Source: Bacteroidaceae bacterium
GTDB lineage: Bacteria; Bacteroidota; Bacteroidia; Bacteroidales; Bacteroidaceae
Assembly (NCBI GenBank): GCA_017451645.1
Contig: JAFTNZ010000018.1
Coordinates: 62,001 to 126,000, forward strand
Direction of reading: 5' to 3'
DNA length: 64,000 bases
The notes under the pieces are model-generated. The model was not told where the DNA came from. It ran no database searches and saw nothing but the letters and a program-made list of their open reading frames with translations. Made by a program: the position numbers and the translations under genes. Of the stretch, positions 9,212 through 17,739 are shown one piece after another. Position 1 is the first letter of the stretch. Each line of letters starts with the position of its first letter.

Positions 9212-9219
9212 TATTTTTG
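9212..9219 (+). promoter_or_regulatory. -7 promoter element of the DUF4886 gene
   Basis: TATTTTTG matches TAnnTTTG and lies 21 bp upstream of the ATG at 9241, so the leader would be very short. No clear -33 TTG is visible. Confidence 0.5.
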
Positions 9220-9240
9220 CAACACCTAAAAACGAAGAAT

Positions 9241-10146
9241 ATGTTGCCATTAAAATCCATCGGGAAAACAATTATCGGAATATTCCTTCTTGCCGGATGT
9301 GAAAAAGGATATGACTTGGTGATACCTGAACCATTTGAGATGGAGAACGTTCCTGAATTTACAAGTTTCCAAGAAGCCGAAAACATGGACACAATTGCCG
9401 TACTAACCTTCGGAAACAGTTTCAGTTATGATGCCCTGTATTATTTGCCGTCCATCGCACACTCACGGGGAAAAGTAATTATATCAGGCAATCTTGTATT
9501 GGGAGGATGTTCGTTGGAGAGGCATTGGACAAATGTAAAAGAATCCTTCGTCGGGTATGACTATTTCAAAGATGCAGGTATGGAGCATCAGTATCTGACC
9601 GGCTATCCCATAGAACAAGCCTACTACGATGAAGATTGGGACGTGGTGGTATTCCAACAAGCAGCCCTCAGATCGGGAGATTATAACAGTTATGTTCCAT
9701 ACATCTTCCAAATACATGAAACAATGATGCGAACTTTGAAGAAAAATGTAGCATATGTGTGGCATCAGACATGGGCTTTTCCTGAAGATTCTGACTATGA
9801 CAGTTTTGAATCTTATAAGTACTCACAAAACTACATGTATGAATGCATTGTCGCCGCTTCATGCCGAATTTCAAAAGAGTTGGGAAGCCGTTGTTTCTTC
9901 CCTTCAGGAACTGCAATCCAAAACATGAGACAGGAAATAGGTGACAACTTGTGCCGAGACAACAGACACCTGAACGACTTAGGAAGATATACTGCCGCCT
10001 GCGTCTGGTACGAATCTTTGTTTGGAGAAGCAGCTACAACCATCAGCTATCACCCATCAACCATCACCGAAGAAGCAGCCCGATTGGCACGCGAAGCAGC
10101 CCATAGAGCAATCCTCTCTCCCTTCTCCGTGTGGCAAAAAGAATAA
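9241..10146 (+). CDS. DUF4886 (SGNH-like) lipoprotein
   Basis: The ATG at 9241 gives a 301-residue protein with a basic N-terminus and lipobox LLAGC, so it is an outer-membrane or periplasmic lipoprotein. LTFGNSFSYDALYYLP and GGCSLERHWTN match DUF4886, whose fold is thought to be SGNH hydrolase-like: the Ser of GNSFS would be the nucleophile, and DNRHLND near the C-terminus supplies the Asp/His pair. That suggests an esterase or deacetylase acting on glycans, but no substrate is established. Its stop abuts the stop of the convergent dehydratase gene with no spacer. Confidence 0.82.
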   Translation: MLPLKSIGKTIIGIFLLAGCEKGYDLVIPEPFEMENVPEFTSFQEAENMDTIAVLTFGNSFSYDALYYLPSIAHSRGKVIISGNLVLGGCSLERHWTNVKESFVGYDYFKDAGMEHQYLTGYPIEQAYYDEDWDVVVFQQAALRSGDYNSYVPYIFQIHETMMRTLKKNVAYVWHQTWAFPEDSDYDSFESYKYSQNYMYECIVAASCRISKELGSRCFFPSGTAIQNMRQEIGDNLCRDNRHLNDLGRYTAACVWYESLFGEAATTISYHPSTITEEAARLAREAAHRAILSPFSVWQKE

Positions 10147-11361
10147 TCAACAGACTTGAATCTTTTTATCCAAAACCTCAAAGCAGGAATTCTGACTGAT
10201 AAATTCAGGTACTATATCTTTCATAGCAGCCACCGTTACCATCTGGTCATACGTTTTTCCGGCCTCTATCAGCCGCAAGATTTGCTCTTTCACTTCATCA
10301 TAATCATATTCACGCACCGTGGCTACCATTATCTTATCGTGCGTTGTAGGCTTGGTCAACTCCTTATTATTAAGCAATTCTTCGTAGAGCTTTTCTCCAT
10401 TTCTCAATCCGGTAAACTGTATTTTTACAAACCTCTTACCTGAAAGTTCTATCATACGCTTGGCCAAATCCAGAATTTTGACAGGTTCACCCATATCAAA
10501 AATATAAATTTCACCACTCTTCCCCATGCTGCCCGCTTCGAGAACCAAACGACAAGCTTCAGGAATAATCATGAAATAACGAATAATATCAGGATGTGTA
10601 ACCGTCACAGGTCCCCCATGCTCTATCTGCTCCTTGAAACGAGGTATAACAGACCCATTAGAACCCAACACATTACCAAAACGAGTTGTTACAAAACGGG
10701 TAGTCTTCGTACGGCTGATTTTTATCAACTTCTTTCCTAAAGACTGGACATATATCTCTGCAATACGCTTCGAACACCCCATCACATTTGTCGGATTGAC
10801 AGCTTTGTCCGTCGAAATCATAACAAATGTATCTGCATTATACTTTACTGCAAGATCGGCTACAATCTTAGTTCCATATACATTCACACGGATTGACTCA
10901 CACGGATTCTCCTCCATCATGGGAACATGTTTGTAGGCCGCTGCGTGAAAGACGTATTGCGGACGATACTCATCAAATATCTTTTCCATCAAAACAGGAT
11001 TCGATACATCTGCCATAATACACTTCGCATTAATATTACGCCACCGATCCTGTAATTCAAGTTTGATATCGTGCAAAGGAGTTTCGGCATTGTCCACCAA
11101 AACCAACTGATGAGGATTAAATGTTATGACCTGACGCATCAGTTCGCTACCAATAGAACCTGCAGCCCCCGTGATAATAACCCGTTTTCCTTCGATATGA
11201 GAAGCAATCCTACGTATGTCTATCTCAATCGGAGCACGAGGCAACAACTCCTCCATATCATAATCTTTCAGAGTTGTCTCTTGCCGAGCCGCCATATTTG
11301 AGCATTTTCTCGCTATACACCTTAATGTCCTCGTAACTATATTACTTCCCATATTTATCAC
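10147..11361 (-). CDS. WbpM/CapD-type nucleotide-sugar 4,6-dehydratase, membrane half missing
   Basis: A 404-residue protein. Residues about 45-345 form the extended SDR domain with the NAD motif ITGAAGSIGSEL, the STDKAVNPTNVMG active-site region (the Tyr/Met-substituted class of CapD/PglF/WbpM) and RFGNVLGSNGSVIPRFKEQI. This converts UDP-GlcNAc-type sugars to 4-keto-6-deoxy forms. Residues about 30-44 (MEELLPRAPIEID) are the linker that follows four membrane helices in the usual ~640-residue form, but here no helices precede it. A -7 element upstream suggests the short form is expressed. It may supply the 5.3-kb aminotransferase. Confidence 0.88.
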   Translation of the reverse strand: MINMGSNIVTRTLRCIARKCSNMAARQETTLKDYDMEELLPRAPIEIDIRRIASHIEGKRVIITGAAGSIGSELMRQVITFNPHQLVLVDNAETPLHDIKLELQDRWRNINAKCIMADVSNPVLMEKIFDEYRPQYVFHAAAYKHVPMMEENPCESIRVNVYGTKIVADLAVKYNADTFVMISTDKAVNPTNVMGCSKRIAEIYVQSLGKKLIKISRTKTTRFVTTRFGNVLGSNGSVIPRFKEQIEHGGPVTVTHPDIIRYFMIIPEACRLVLEAGSMGKSGEIYIFDMGEPVKILDLAKRMIELSGKRFVKIQFTGLRNGEKLYEELLNNKELTKPTTHDKIMVATVREYDYDEVKEQILRLIEAGKTYDQMVTVAAMKDIVPEFISQNSCFEVLDKKIQVC

Positions 11362-11475
11362 ATTATACTATGACCGATAACGTTTTTTTTTGCGAATTAG
11401 TATTTTTAAGACAAAAAAAACACCAAAATTACAACTATTACACAATCATAGAAGTCTTATTTCATATTTAGCGTG

Positions 11476-11483
11476 CAAAGATA
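11476..11483 (-). promoter_or_regulatory. -7 promoter element of the short dehydratase gene
   Basis: Read on the minus strand this is TATCTTTG, a perfect TAnnTTTG match, about 115 bp upstream of the ATG at 11361. It implies that the shortened gene is transcribed from its own promoter. Confidence 0.55.
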
Positions 11484-11570
11484 CTCATTTCTATTTAATA
11501 ATCCATGAATTGTTCCGAAAAATAAAAAGTAAAAAGATAGAAATGAAAAGTGTCGTAAAAAAAATAAAAA

Positions 11571-11604
11571 ACTCAGACGATTCCTATAAAGAAACCGTCT
11601 GAGT
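11571..11604 (-). terminator. intrinsic terminator of the RND efflux operon
   Basis: ACTCAGACG (11571-11579) and CGTCTGAGT (11596-11604) form a perfect 9-bp stem. On the minus strand it is followed by a T-rich run (TTTTTTATTTTTTTT). It lies just after the stop of the last gene of the operon at 11625. Confidence 0.85.
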
Positions 11605-11624
11605 ACATCCTGACTTTTTTCGTC

Positions 11625-11918
11625 TTATATGGTCTGTTCTACATTCCAGACAAAAGCACGGAGACCGAGCATTTCCGTCTCCATATCCATTGCGTGAAGA
11701 GCCTCCAACAGAGGCGTCACACGCTGATCCTCAACTATAGCGATAATAGCCGAGCACATACTGGGCCACGCATGACTACCGAAATGAGGTTCACCAGTTT
11801 TGCTTCCACGCCCCTGAACCTGCTCAAAACGGCTGAATCCACGACAGTTCAAACGATCAAGTGTTGACACAATACGTTCATGGAATGCCTGATCATATGC
11901 TATAAATACTGATTTCAT
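11625..11918 (-). CDS. PG0541-type transporter-associated small protein (PII-like)
   Basis: The ATG at 11918 gives a 97-residue cytoplasmic protein beginning MKSVFIAYDQAFHERIV. The longer in-frame opening runs back through a repeat-rich spacer and is unlikely to be translated. Size and beta-alpha-beta pattern (VFIAYDQ..VSTLDRL, SAIIAIVED..LLEALHAM) resemble the PII/DUF190-like fold of proteins found next to RND pumps in Bacteroidetes. It is the last gene of the efflux operon, just before the terminator. A regulatory or sensor role on the pump is inference. Confidence 0.75.
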   Translation of the reverse strand: MKSVFIAYDQAFHERIVSTLDRLNCRGFSRFEQVQGRGSKTGEPHFGSHAWPSMCSAIIAIVEDQRVTPLLEALHAMDMETEMLGLRAFVWNVEQTI

Positions 11919-11934
11919 AACGTTACTATTTTTT

Positions 11935-12024
11935 AGTTGACAGGTTAACGAGCTGACAAGTCGACAAGGTTTAATCATACCAGAACTTCACCTTGCCTAC
12001 TGGTATTTTGTCAACTCGTCAACT
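11935..12024. repeat. short-unit repeat spacer between pump and PII-like gene
   Basis: The spacer is built of 7-9 nt variants of GTTGACAAG (GTTGACAGG, CTGACAAG, TCGACAAG), then the reverse orientation TGTCAACTCGTCAACT at its far side. The two halves can pair as an imperfect stem. Similar spacers occur at 15.2 kb and 27.0 kb. Confidence 0.6.
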
Positions 12025-12029
12025 GAAAG

Positions 12030-15000
12030 TTAATTTTTAATTACATTATCTGTCTTAGCTTTCTTGGTCATCTTATCCTTATGGCTCAGATAATACTCAT
12101 TCAATGCACGAGCCTTGCGGAGTTGACGGCGCTGACGCTTGATACCCACACCGGCAAACGAGCAGTAGAGTACAGGGACAAGAATCAACGTAAGGATGGT
12201 AGAGATAGTCAGACCACCAATCACGGAAACACCAAGCGGACGCCACATTTCTGCACCTTCACCGGTGCTGACAGCCATAGGCACCATACCAAGGATTGTG
12301 GTCAGAGTGGTCATCAACACAGGACGCAAACGGCTACGGCCTGCAGTAACCACGGCATTGAGCACCGCCATACCACGCTCACGACAAAGCATGGTGTAGT
12401 CGATGAGCACGATACCATTCTTCACTACGATACCAATCAACATGATACCTCCCAACAGACTCATCACGTTCAAGTTGGTGCCTGTCAGATAAAGAGCCAA
12501 AAGCACACCACTGAAGGCAAACGGTACAGAAATCATGATGATGACAGGATAGGTCAACGACTCGAACTGGGCGGCCATCACAATATATACAAGCACAACG
12601 ATAAGTATTCCCAACACACCCAAATCGGCGAATGAGTCCTGCTGATCTTCATACGAACCCGAAACTTGAATACTATATCCGCTGGGAAGTTCCAATTCAT
12701 CAATAACCGCATTTCCACCAGCTACCACCTCGCTCAGAGGTGCTCCTGAAATTATAGCTGATACTGTTACGATACGTTCACGGTCCTTACGCTCAATGGT
12801 AGGAGGATTCTGACGCTCGACAACCTTACCGACATCCTTCACACGAACGGCCTTTCCCGCATTGTTGTAAATAAGGATGTTTTCCAAATCCTCAATACTT
12901 TGGCGGAACTCAGGTGCATAACGTACGACAATGTCATACTCATCACCATCCTCTCGATAATAAGAAGCCGTAGCACCATTCACACGGTTGCGCAGGTAAC
13001 CGGCTGCAGTAGAAAGATTGAGTCCGTGCAAAGCCAATTTTTCCCGGTCAAAATCAACCTGATATTCCGGCTGATAGTCTTGACGACTGATACGAACCTC
13101 TTTCACTCCATTCACTTCAAGCAACTTACGCTTCATCTCTTGTGCAAGCTGGTCAGTCACTTCAAAATCGTATCCATAAATTTCAAAGTCAGCACTTGCC
13201 TCACCGCCCATGCCGCTGCTACCACCACCAAGTTGTACCTGGGTCTTGTCGAAATCTGGATAAGCCTTCAAGTCTTCACGCATTTCGTTGCAGACCTGCT
13301 CCAATGAAATTTCACGATCAACGACACTCACCAAACCGATGTTGAATGAAATGATGTGAGAACCATTTTCCTGCATAGAGGCAAAAGTATTGTCGGAATC
13401 TGCTTGTCCAACCGTAAAGTTGCAGGCACGCATATCTTTCCCATAACGGGCAATCCACTTATTCGCCAATTCTTGAGCAAGCTCTTGGGCACGTTCAACA
13501 CGGCTACCAATAGGCAAATACAATTTTACAGCCACACGTCCATTATCCTGAGAAGGGAAGAATTCCGAACCGATACTGCCAGCACAGAGGCAACTGAGGA
13601 CAAATAAAATGATACACCCACAAACAGTCAGCACACGATGACGAACCGCCCAATGCAGACGACGCTTGTACCAATCATCCAAAGCATCCAATACGCGTTC
13701 GATAGGTTTGAAGAAGGCCAAGAATATTTTGCTGGGCTTCTTTTGCAAACGCAACATCTGAGAACACATCATCGGAGTAAAAGTCAAAGCTGAAACTGTA
13801 GATACCGTCATAATGACACACATCATCCAACCCAACTGTTCGAAAAGAATACCGGCCATACCAGTCACCATGGTCAATGGGAAGAACACGGCAATCATAG
13901 TCAACGTAGAGGCGATAACGGAGATAGCCACCTCATTGGTACCATGGATAGAAGCTTGCTTGGGATCAGAACCTCTCTCGATGTGAGTGGTGACATTCTC
14001 CAACACCACAATGGCATCATCCACCACGCTACCGATAGCGATAGAAAGACATGACATGGAGATGATGTTCAACGAACCATCGGTTATGAGCAAATAAATG
14101 AACGAAGCTATCAATGAAAGTGGAATAGTGATGCAGATAATCACCGTAGCACGCCAACGCCCCAAAAAGATGAACACTACGAGCACCACAAACAACATGG
14201 CATAACAAATGGTTTCAACCAATGAATTGATGGTATTCTGAATATTATCAGAAGTATTCACAATGATACCCAACTTCACGTCGCTGGGCAAGCGTTTCTG
14301 CAATTCAGGCAACTGATCCAACACGGCCTTTGAGATGGCTACAGAGTTTCCCCCCGACTGTTTCTGCACGATAATCATCGCACCTTGCTTGCCATTGGTA
14401 AAGGTCTTTTGGGCACGCTCCTGCACTCCGTCAACTACGCGAGCCACATCGCGCAGATAGATGTTGGCACCATTGCGGCTGCCTACAACCAAATCCTCCA
14501 TTTGCTTGGGATCGGAAAACTCTCCTTCGACACGAAGTGCATAGGTGGAGTTACCTATATCAAACGTACCACCAGGGATATTACTGTTTTCAGCACCTAT
14601 AAGAGCACTGATAGATTCAACCGTCAGTCCATATGCTTCCAAACGATTAGGATCACAATAGACATTAACCTCACGTTGGGGAGCACCAGAAATGGACACA
14701 GAGCCTACACCCGGAATACGTGCCAACGGATTGGCAACATTGTCATCCAAAATCTTATAAAGAGCACTCTGACTCTCTTCGGCTTGTACAGACAAGAGAA
14801 GGATAGGCATCATGTCTGCACTGAATTTGAAAATGATAGGATTCTCCACCTCATCAGGAAGCCTTGAGATAACCATATCCAACTTATCACGTACATCGTT
14901 GGTCAATACGTCTATGTCGTAACCAAATTCGAATTCGAGCGTCACAATTGAGATGTTCTCTGAAGACTTTGAAGTGATATGCTTCAGGTTCTCTACAGAG

Positions 15001-15215
15001 TTCAACGTATTCTCCAACGGGCGAGTGACGTTATTTTCTATATCCTCCGCACTGGCGCCGGGATAAGAAGTCATCACCATAATGGTGTTTGTTTCAATAT
15101 CCGGCAACAGGTCAATTGGGAGTTTCCATAATGAAAAGAGACCAAATATCGCAACTGCCACAAAGCAAAGCGTGGTCATAATCGGTTTTTTTACCGCTCC
15201 TTCGTATAAACTCAT
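12030..15215 (-). CDS. RND multidrug efflux pump, inner-membrane permease (HAE1 family)
   Basis: A 1061-residue AcrB-like transporter with the usual two-fold repeat: TM1 near residue 12-30, a large periplasmic loop, a helix cluster around residues 330-550 with the proton-relay motif GSVVDDAIVVLEN, a second loop, and a second helix cluster after about 860 (MAAQFESLTYPVIIMISVPFA, LLGGIMLIGIVVKNGIVLID). It uses proton motive force to export drugs or toxic lipids through adaptor and TolC partners, which are the two genes upstream. The basic C-terminal tail is cytoplasmic. Substrates cannot be predicted. Confidence 0.96.
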   Translation of the reverse strand: MSLYEGAVKKPIMTTLCFVAVAIFGLFSLWKLPIDLLPDIETNTIMVMTSYPGASAEDIENNVTRPLENTLNSVENLKHITSKSSENISIVTLEFEFGYDIDVLTNDVRDKLDMVISRLPDEVENPIIFKFSADMMPILLLSVQAEESQSALYKILDDNVANPLARIPGVGSVSISGAPQREVNVYCDPNRLEAYGLTVESISALIGAENSNIPGGTFDIGNSTYALRVEGEFSDPKQMEDLVVGSRNGANIYLRDVARVVDGVQERAQKTFTNGKQGAMIIVQKQSGGNSVAISKAVLDQLPELQKRLPSDVKLGIIVNTSDNIQNTINSLVETICYAMLFVVLVVFIFLGRWRATVIICITIPLSLIASFIYLLITDGSLNIISMSCLSIAIGSVVDDAIVVLENVTTHIERGSDPKQASIHGTNEVAISVIASTLTMIAVFFPLTMVTGMAGILFEQLGWMMCVIMTVSTVSALTFTPMMCSQMLRLQKKPSKIFLAFFKPIERVLDALDDWYKRRLHWAVRHRVLTVCGCIILFVLSCLCAGSIGSEFFPSQDNGRVAVKLYLPIGSRVERAQELAQELANKWIARYGKDMRACNFTVGQADSDNTFASMQENGSHIISFNIGLVSVVDREISLEQVCNEMREDLKAYPDFDKTQVQLGGGSSGMGGEASADFEIYGYDFEVTDQLAQEMKRKLLEVNGVKEVRISRQDYQPEYQVDFDREKLALHGLNLSTAAGYLRNRVNGATASYYREDGDEYDIVVRYAPEFRQSIEDLENILIYNNAGKAVRVKDVGKVVERQNPPTIERKDRERIVTVSAIISGAPLSEVVAGGNAVIDELELPSGYSIQVSGSYEDQQDSFADLGVLGILIVVLVYIVMAAQFESLTYPVIIMISVPFAFSGVLLALYLTGTNLNVMSLLGGIMLIGIVVKNGIVLIDYTMLCRERGMAVLNAVVTAGRSRLRPVLMTTLTTILGMVPMAVSTGEGAEMWRPLGVSVIGGLTISTILTLILVPVLYCSFAGVGIKRQRRQLRKARALNEYYLSHKDKMTKKAKTDNVIKN

Positions 15216-15236
15216 AATATTCTTTTTTTTAGTATT

Positions 15237-15314
15237 AGCTACGAGCTACGAGTGACAAGTGCTGGCTTCAGACACTATACAAGACTCGTAACTTGTAGCT
15301 TGTAGCTTGTCACT
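15237..15314. repeat. short-unit repeat spacer between adaptor and pump genes
   Basis: Units of the type AGCTACGAG and GTGACAAG are followed by CTTGTAGCTTGTAGCTTGTC, the reverse orientation of related units, giving an imperfect long-range stem inside the operon. Confidence 0.6.
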
Positions 15315-15318
15315 AAAT

Positions 15319-16359
15319 TTATTTCTCCACTTCTACCTCCATGCCGTTCAACAGAGCCTTCTGTCCGGCAATAACAACTTGCGAATTGTTCTCCACACCT
15401 GAAATCAACTCGTACTCAGTATCCATACGGCGTCCCAATTCCACCTTATTGTAAGAGACTTTACCGTCATTGTAAACATATACATAACGGTCGCCGGAAC
15501 CCGCTTGCTTCACTACAGCCATATCGGGCACTACCACGTGGTCAGCCGTACCGAAATTCATTATCACACGGGCAAACATTCCCGGACGGATGCGTTGGTT
15601 AGCATTGGCAACCTTTACTTCTACAGGGAAAGTACGGGTAGCAGCATCAATAGTCGGATAGATAAGATCGACAACACCTGCAAATTCCTCATCACCATAA
15701 ACATCAAGTTTGACCGTCACCTTATCCCCCTTCTTCACCTTAGGGAAGTTGTTTTCTGATACGTTCACAATCAATTTCACGGGTGAAATCTGTTCGACAA
15801 CAAGCACAGGATTTGCTCCGCTATAGAGATCTCCATTATCATAATTACGGGCAGTAACAACACCATTGATGGGAGATACCAATTGAGTGTTCTCTATCAT
15901 GTTGGCATACGAACGGCGCAACTTGTCAAGGTTCGTACGCATGGCATCCCAATCTGATTTTGACACGCCACCTACCTTATAGAGCTCGTCAATACGCTTG
16001 AACTCTGTTTCCATATTGTCAAGATCATATTTCAATGAAGTGGAATTCACATCATCCATCTCTACCAATTTCTGTCCTTTGGACACTCGGTCACCCACTT
16101 CTACAAGGATACGTTTGATACGCACTGGAGTAGATGGAGCTATCTTGTTCACTACATCAGCCTTCACCGTAGCAGTGTACTCTGCTATCTGAGCCACAGG
16201 ACGCACCGTCACATTGGCCAACTTCACCTTTGGTTTCTCTGTCCCCACTGCTTCCGTAGCAGTTGTTGTAGTCTCTTCTGTTGCGCTTTTAGAGCCACAA
16301 GCACTTGCCGTCATTACCAGTGCAGCGAGTGCTATCAATTGAAATTTACTCTTCATCAT
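15319..16359 (-). CDS. RND efflux periplasmic adaptor (membrane fusion protein)
   Basis: A 346-residue lipoprotein: the signal peptide ends at TASAC with Cys21 as the lipidation site. Following a Thr/Glu-rich linker come the beta-barrel and lipoyl half motifs (VRIKRILVEVGDRVSKGQKLVEMDD and SPINGVVTARNYDNGDLY) on either side of a helical hairpin of about 45 residues. Then follow the barrel and membrane-proximal domains (FPVEVKVANANQRIRPGMFARV). It bridges the pump and the TolC-type channel. It is 34 bp downstream of the TolC-like gene and 103 bp upstream of the pump. Confidence 0.95.
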   Translation of the reverse strand: MMKSKFQLIALAALVMTASACGSKSATEETTTTATEAVGTEKPKVKLANVTVRPVAQIAEYTATVKADVVNKIAPSTPVRIKRILVEVGDRVSKGQKLVEMDDVNSTSLKYDLDNMETEFKRIDELYKVGGVSKSDWDAMRTNLDKLRRSYANMIENTQLVSPINGVVTARNYDNGDLYSGANPVLVVEQISPVKLIVNVSENNFPKVKKGDKVTVKLDVYGDEEFAGVVDLIYPTIDAATRTFPVEVKVANANQRIRPGMFARVIMNFGTADHVVVPDMAVVKQAGSGDRYVYVYNDGKVSYNKVELGRRMDTEYELISGVENNSQVVIAGQKALLNGMEVEVEK

Positions 16360-16393
16360 ATTATATATATTCTTTTTTATTCTTTATCAAATA

Positions 16394-17725
16394 TCATTCT
16401 CCCCTACCCAAAACAAGGTCAAGATCTGCTTTCGCCGTGAGATAGTCATAAATTGATTGGCTATACGTCAACTCCGCTTGTGTAAGTGCCACCTGCGAAC
16501 TGTTGAGTTCAAGCACAGTTCCTTTCCCTACCTCATAGCGTTTCTTTGAAATGGAGAGAGCTTTGTCCGCCTGATTCATAGCCTCCTTATTCGAAAGGAC
16601 TTGTTCAGAGCTTGCCAACATATTGTTCTTGTAACTTTCCACCTGCATGTTCAATTTTCTCTCCGTGTCTATACGGCTAAGTTCGAGTTGTGTACGTTGC
16701 AAACGTGCAGTTTTCAGTTTAGTGAAATTGCTGGCCCTGAAAATGGGGACACTCAAACTGAATGTCAACTGCGAGCTACCCACCCAACTGTAATCAAATA
16801 CATTCCAATGATTGTTGTACATTGACTGGTATTGTCCTGTAAGTGCCACTCCCAAAGAAGGCATAAAGTTGCTCCAAGCTAATCCTACATTCTTTTTCAA
16901 GATGTCTGCATTAAGTTCAAATTGGCGCATGGTACTGTTGTTCTCCAAACCGAAATTGTCATTGTCGAGCTGATTGGTGAACACCATTGTCTCATAGTTA
17001 TTCAGTTTTTCGTTCACCACCAGATTTATATCTTCGGTAATGCCCATCAGCACTTTCAGCTGAATCTTACAGATGCGTACACCATTTTCAGCAGAAACCA
17101 CACTGGGTTTCACATTGCGCATCTGTACTTCAGCACTGATTTTATCAAACTCACTCACCAACCCCTGTTCATAGCGTGAGTTCACCACGTTATAATTCTC
17201 TTCGGCCAAAGCATAGCTCCGCTTCAACACCTCGTAGCTATCTTGCGTAAGCATCAGCTGATAATAAGCCTTAGTCACCTGATTGACAAGGTCAAGGCGC
17301 GAAGCACGTGCCTTCTCCTGAGCCAACAGGATATCGGTCTTTGTAATAGACATACTCTTATATACGGCTGGAGCAAACACTGGCAGGCTCAACGTAGCCA
17401 CACCAGCAGCGGTGCTTACATCATCATCACCCATTCGGAATGACTGACCGCCAAGTTTCAATTCAGGAGCCTTGATAGTATATTGCCATGATCCGGAAAC
17501 ACTCAATTCGGGCAACAACGTCATCCAAGCCTCTCTATTGGCCACTTTTTTCAACACAATCTCTTCATCGGCCACTCGAATTGTCGGATTGTCGGCAAGA
17601 GCAATCTCGATAGCCTTATCCAAAGTCAATTCCAATGTCTCTTGTGCATTGGCCGCACCCGTCAGCATCAAAGCTACGGCCAATAACAGGCATTTTTTCA
17701 TTTTCATACCATTCTTCATTATCAT
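16394..17725 (-). CDS. TolC-family outer-membrane efflux channel
   Basis: A 443-residue protein with a signal peptide cleaved after about residue 27 (GAANAQE). It shows the duplicated TolC pattern: long helices such as LTLDKAIEIALADNPTIRVADEEI and, in the second half, LKTARLQRTQLELSRIDTERKLNMQVE with SYDYLT-like ends (YSQSIYDYLTAKADLDLVLG). As a trimer it would form the outer-membrane exit duct for the RND pump. The start at 17725 has in-frame ATGs shortly after (M3, M7, M9), so the exact start is uncertain. It lies 14 bp after tetR. Confidence 0.94.
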   Translation of the reverse strand: MIMKNGMKMKKCLLLAVALMLTGAANAQETLELTLDKAIEIALADNPTIRVADEEIVLKKVANREAWMTLLPELSVSGSWQYTIKAPELKLGGQSFRMGDDDVSTAAGVATLSLPVFAPAVYKSMSITKTDILLAQEKARASRLDLVNQVTKAYYQLMLTQDSYEVLKRSYALAEENYNVVNSRYEQGLVSEFDKISAEVQMRNVKPSVVSAENGVRICKIQLKVLMGITEDINLVVNEKLNNYETMVFTNQLDNDNFGLENNSTMRQFELNADILKKNVGLAWSNFMPSLGVALTGQYQSMYNNHWNVFDYSWVGSSQLTFSLSVPIFRASNFTKLKTARLQRTQLELSRIDTERKLNMQVESYKNNMLASSEQVLSNKEAMNQADKALSISKKRYEVGKGTVLELNSSQVALTQAELTYSQSIYDYLTAKADLDLVLGRGE

Positions 17726-17739
17726 ATATTCTCCTATAA

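Noticed and set aside
11390-11602. A 70-residue + strand frame between the dehydratase and efflux genes
   Set aside because: It runs through the dehydratase promoter and ends in the terminator stem. Lys/Asn-rich translation of AT-rich spacer DNA.
12081-12635. A + strand open frame opposite the end of the RND pump
   Set aside because: Thr/His-rich shadow sequence of the pump gene; no family pattern.
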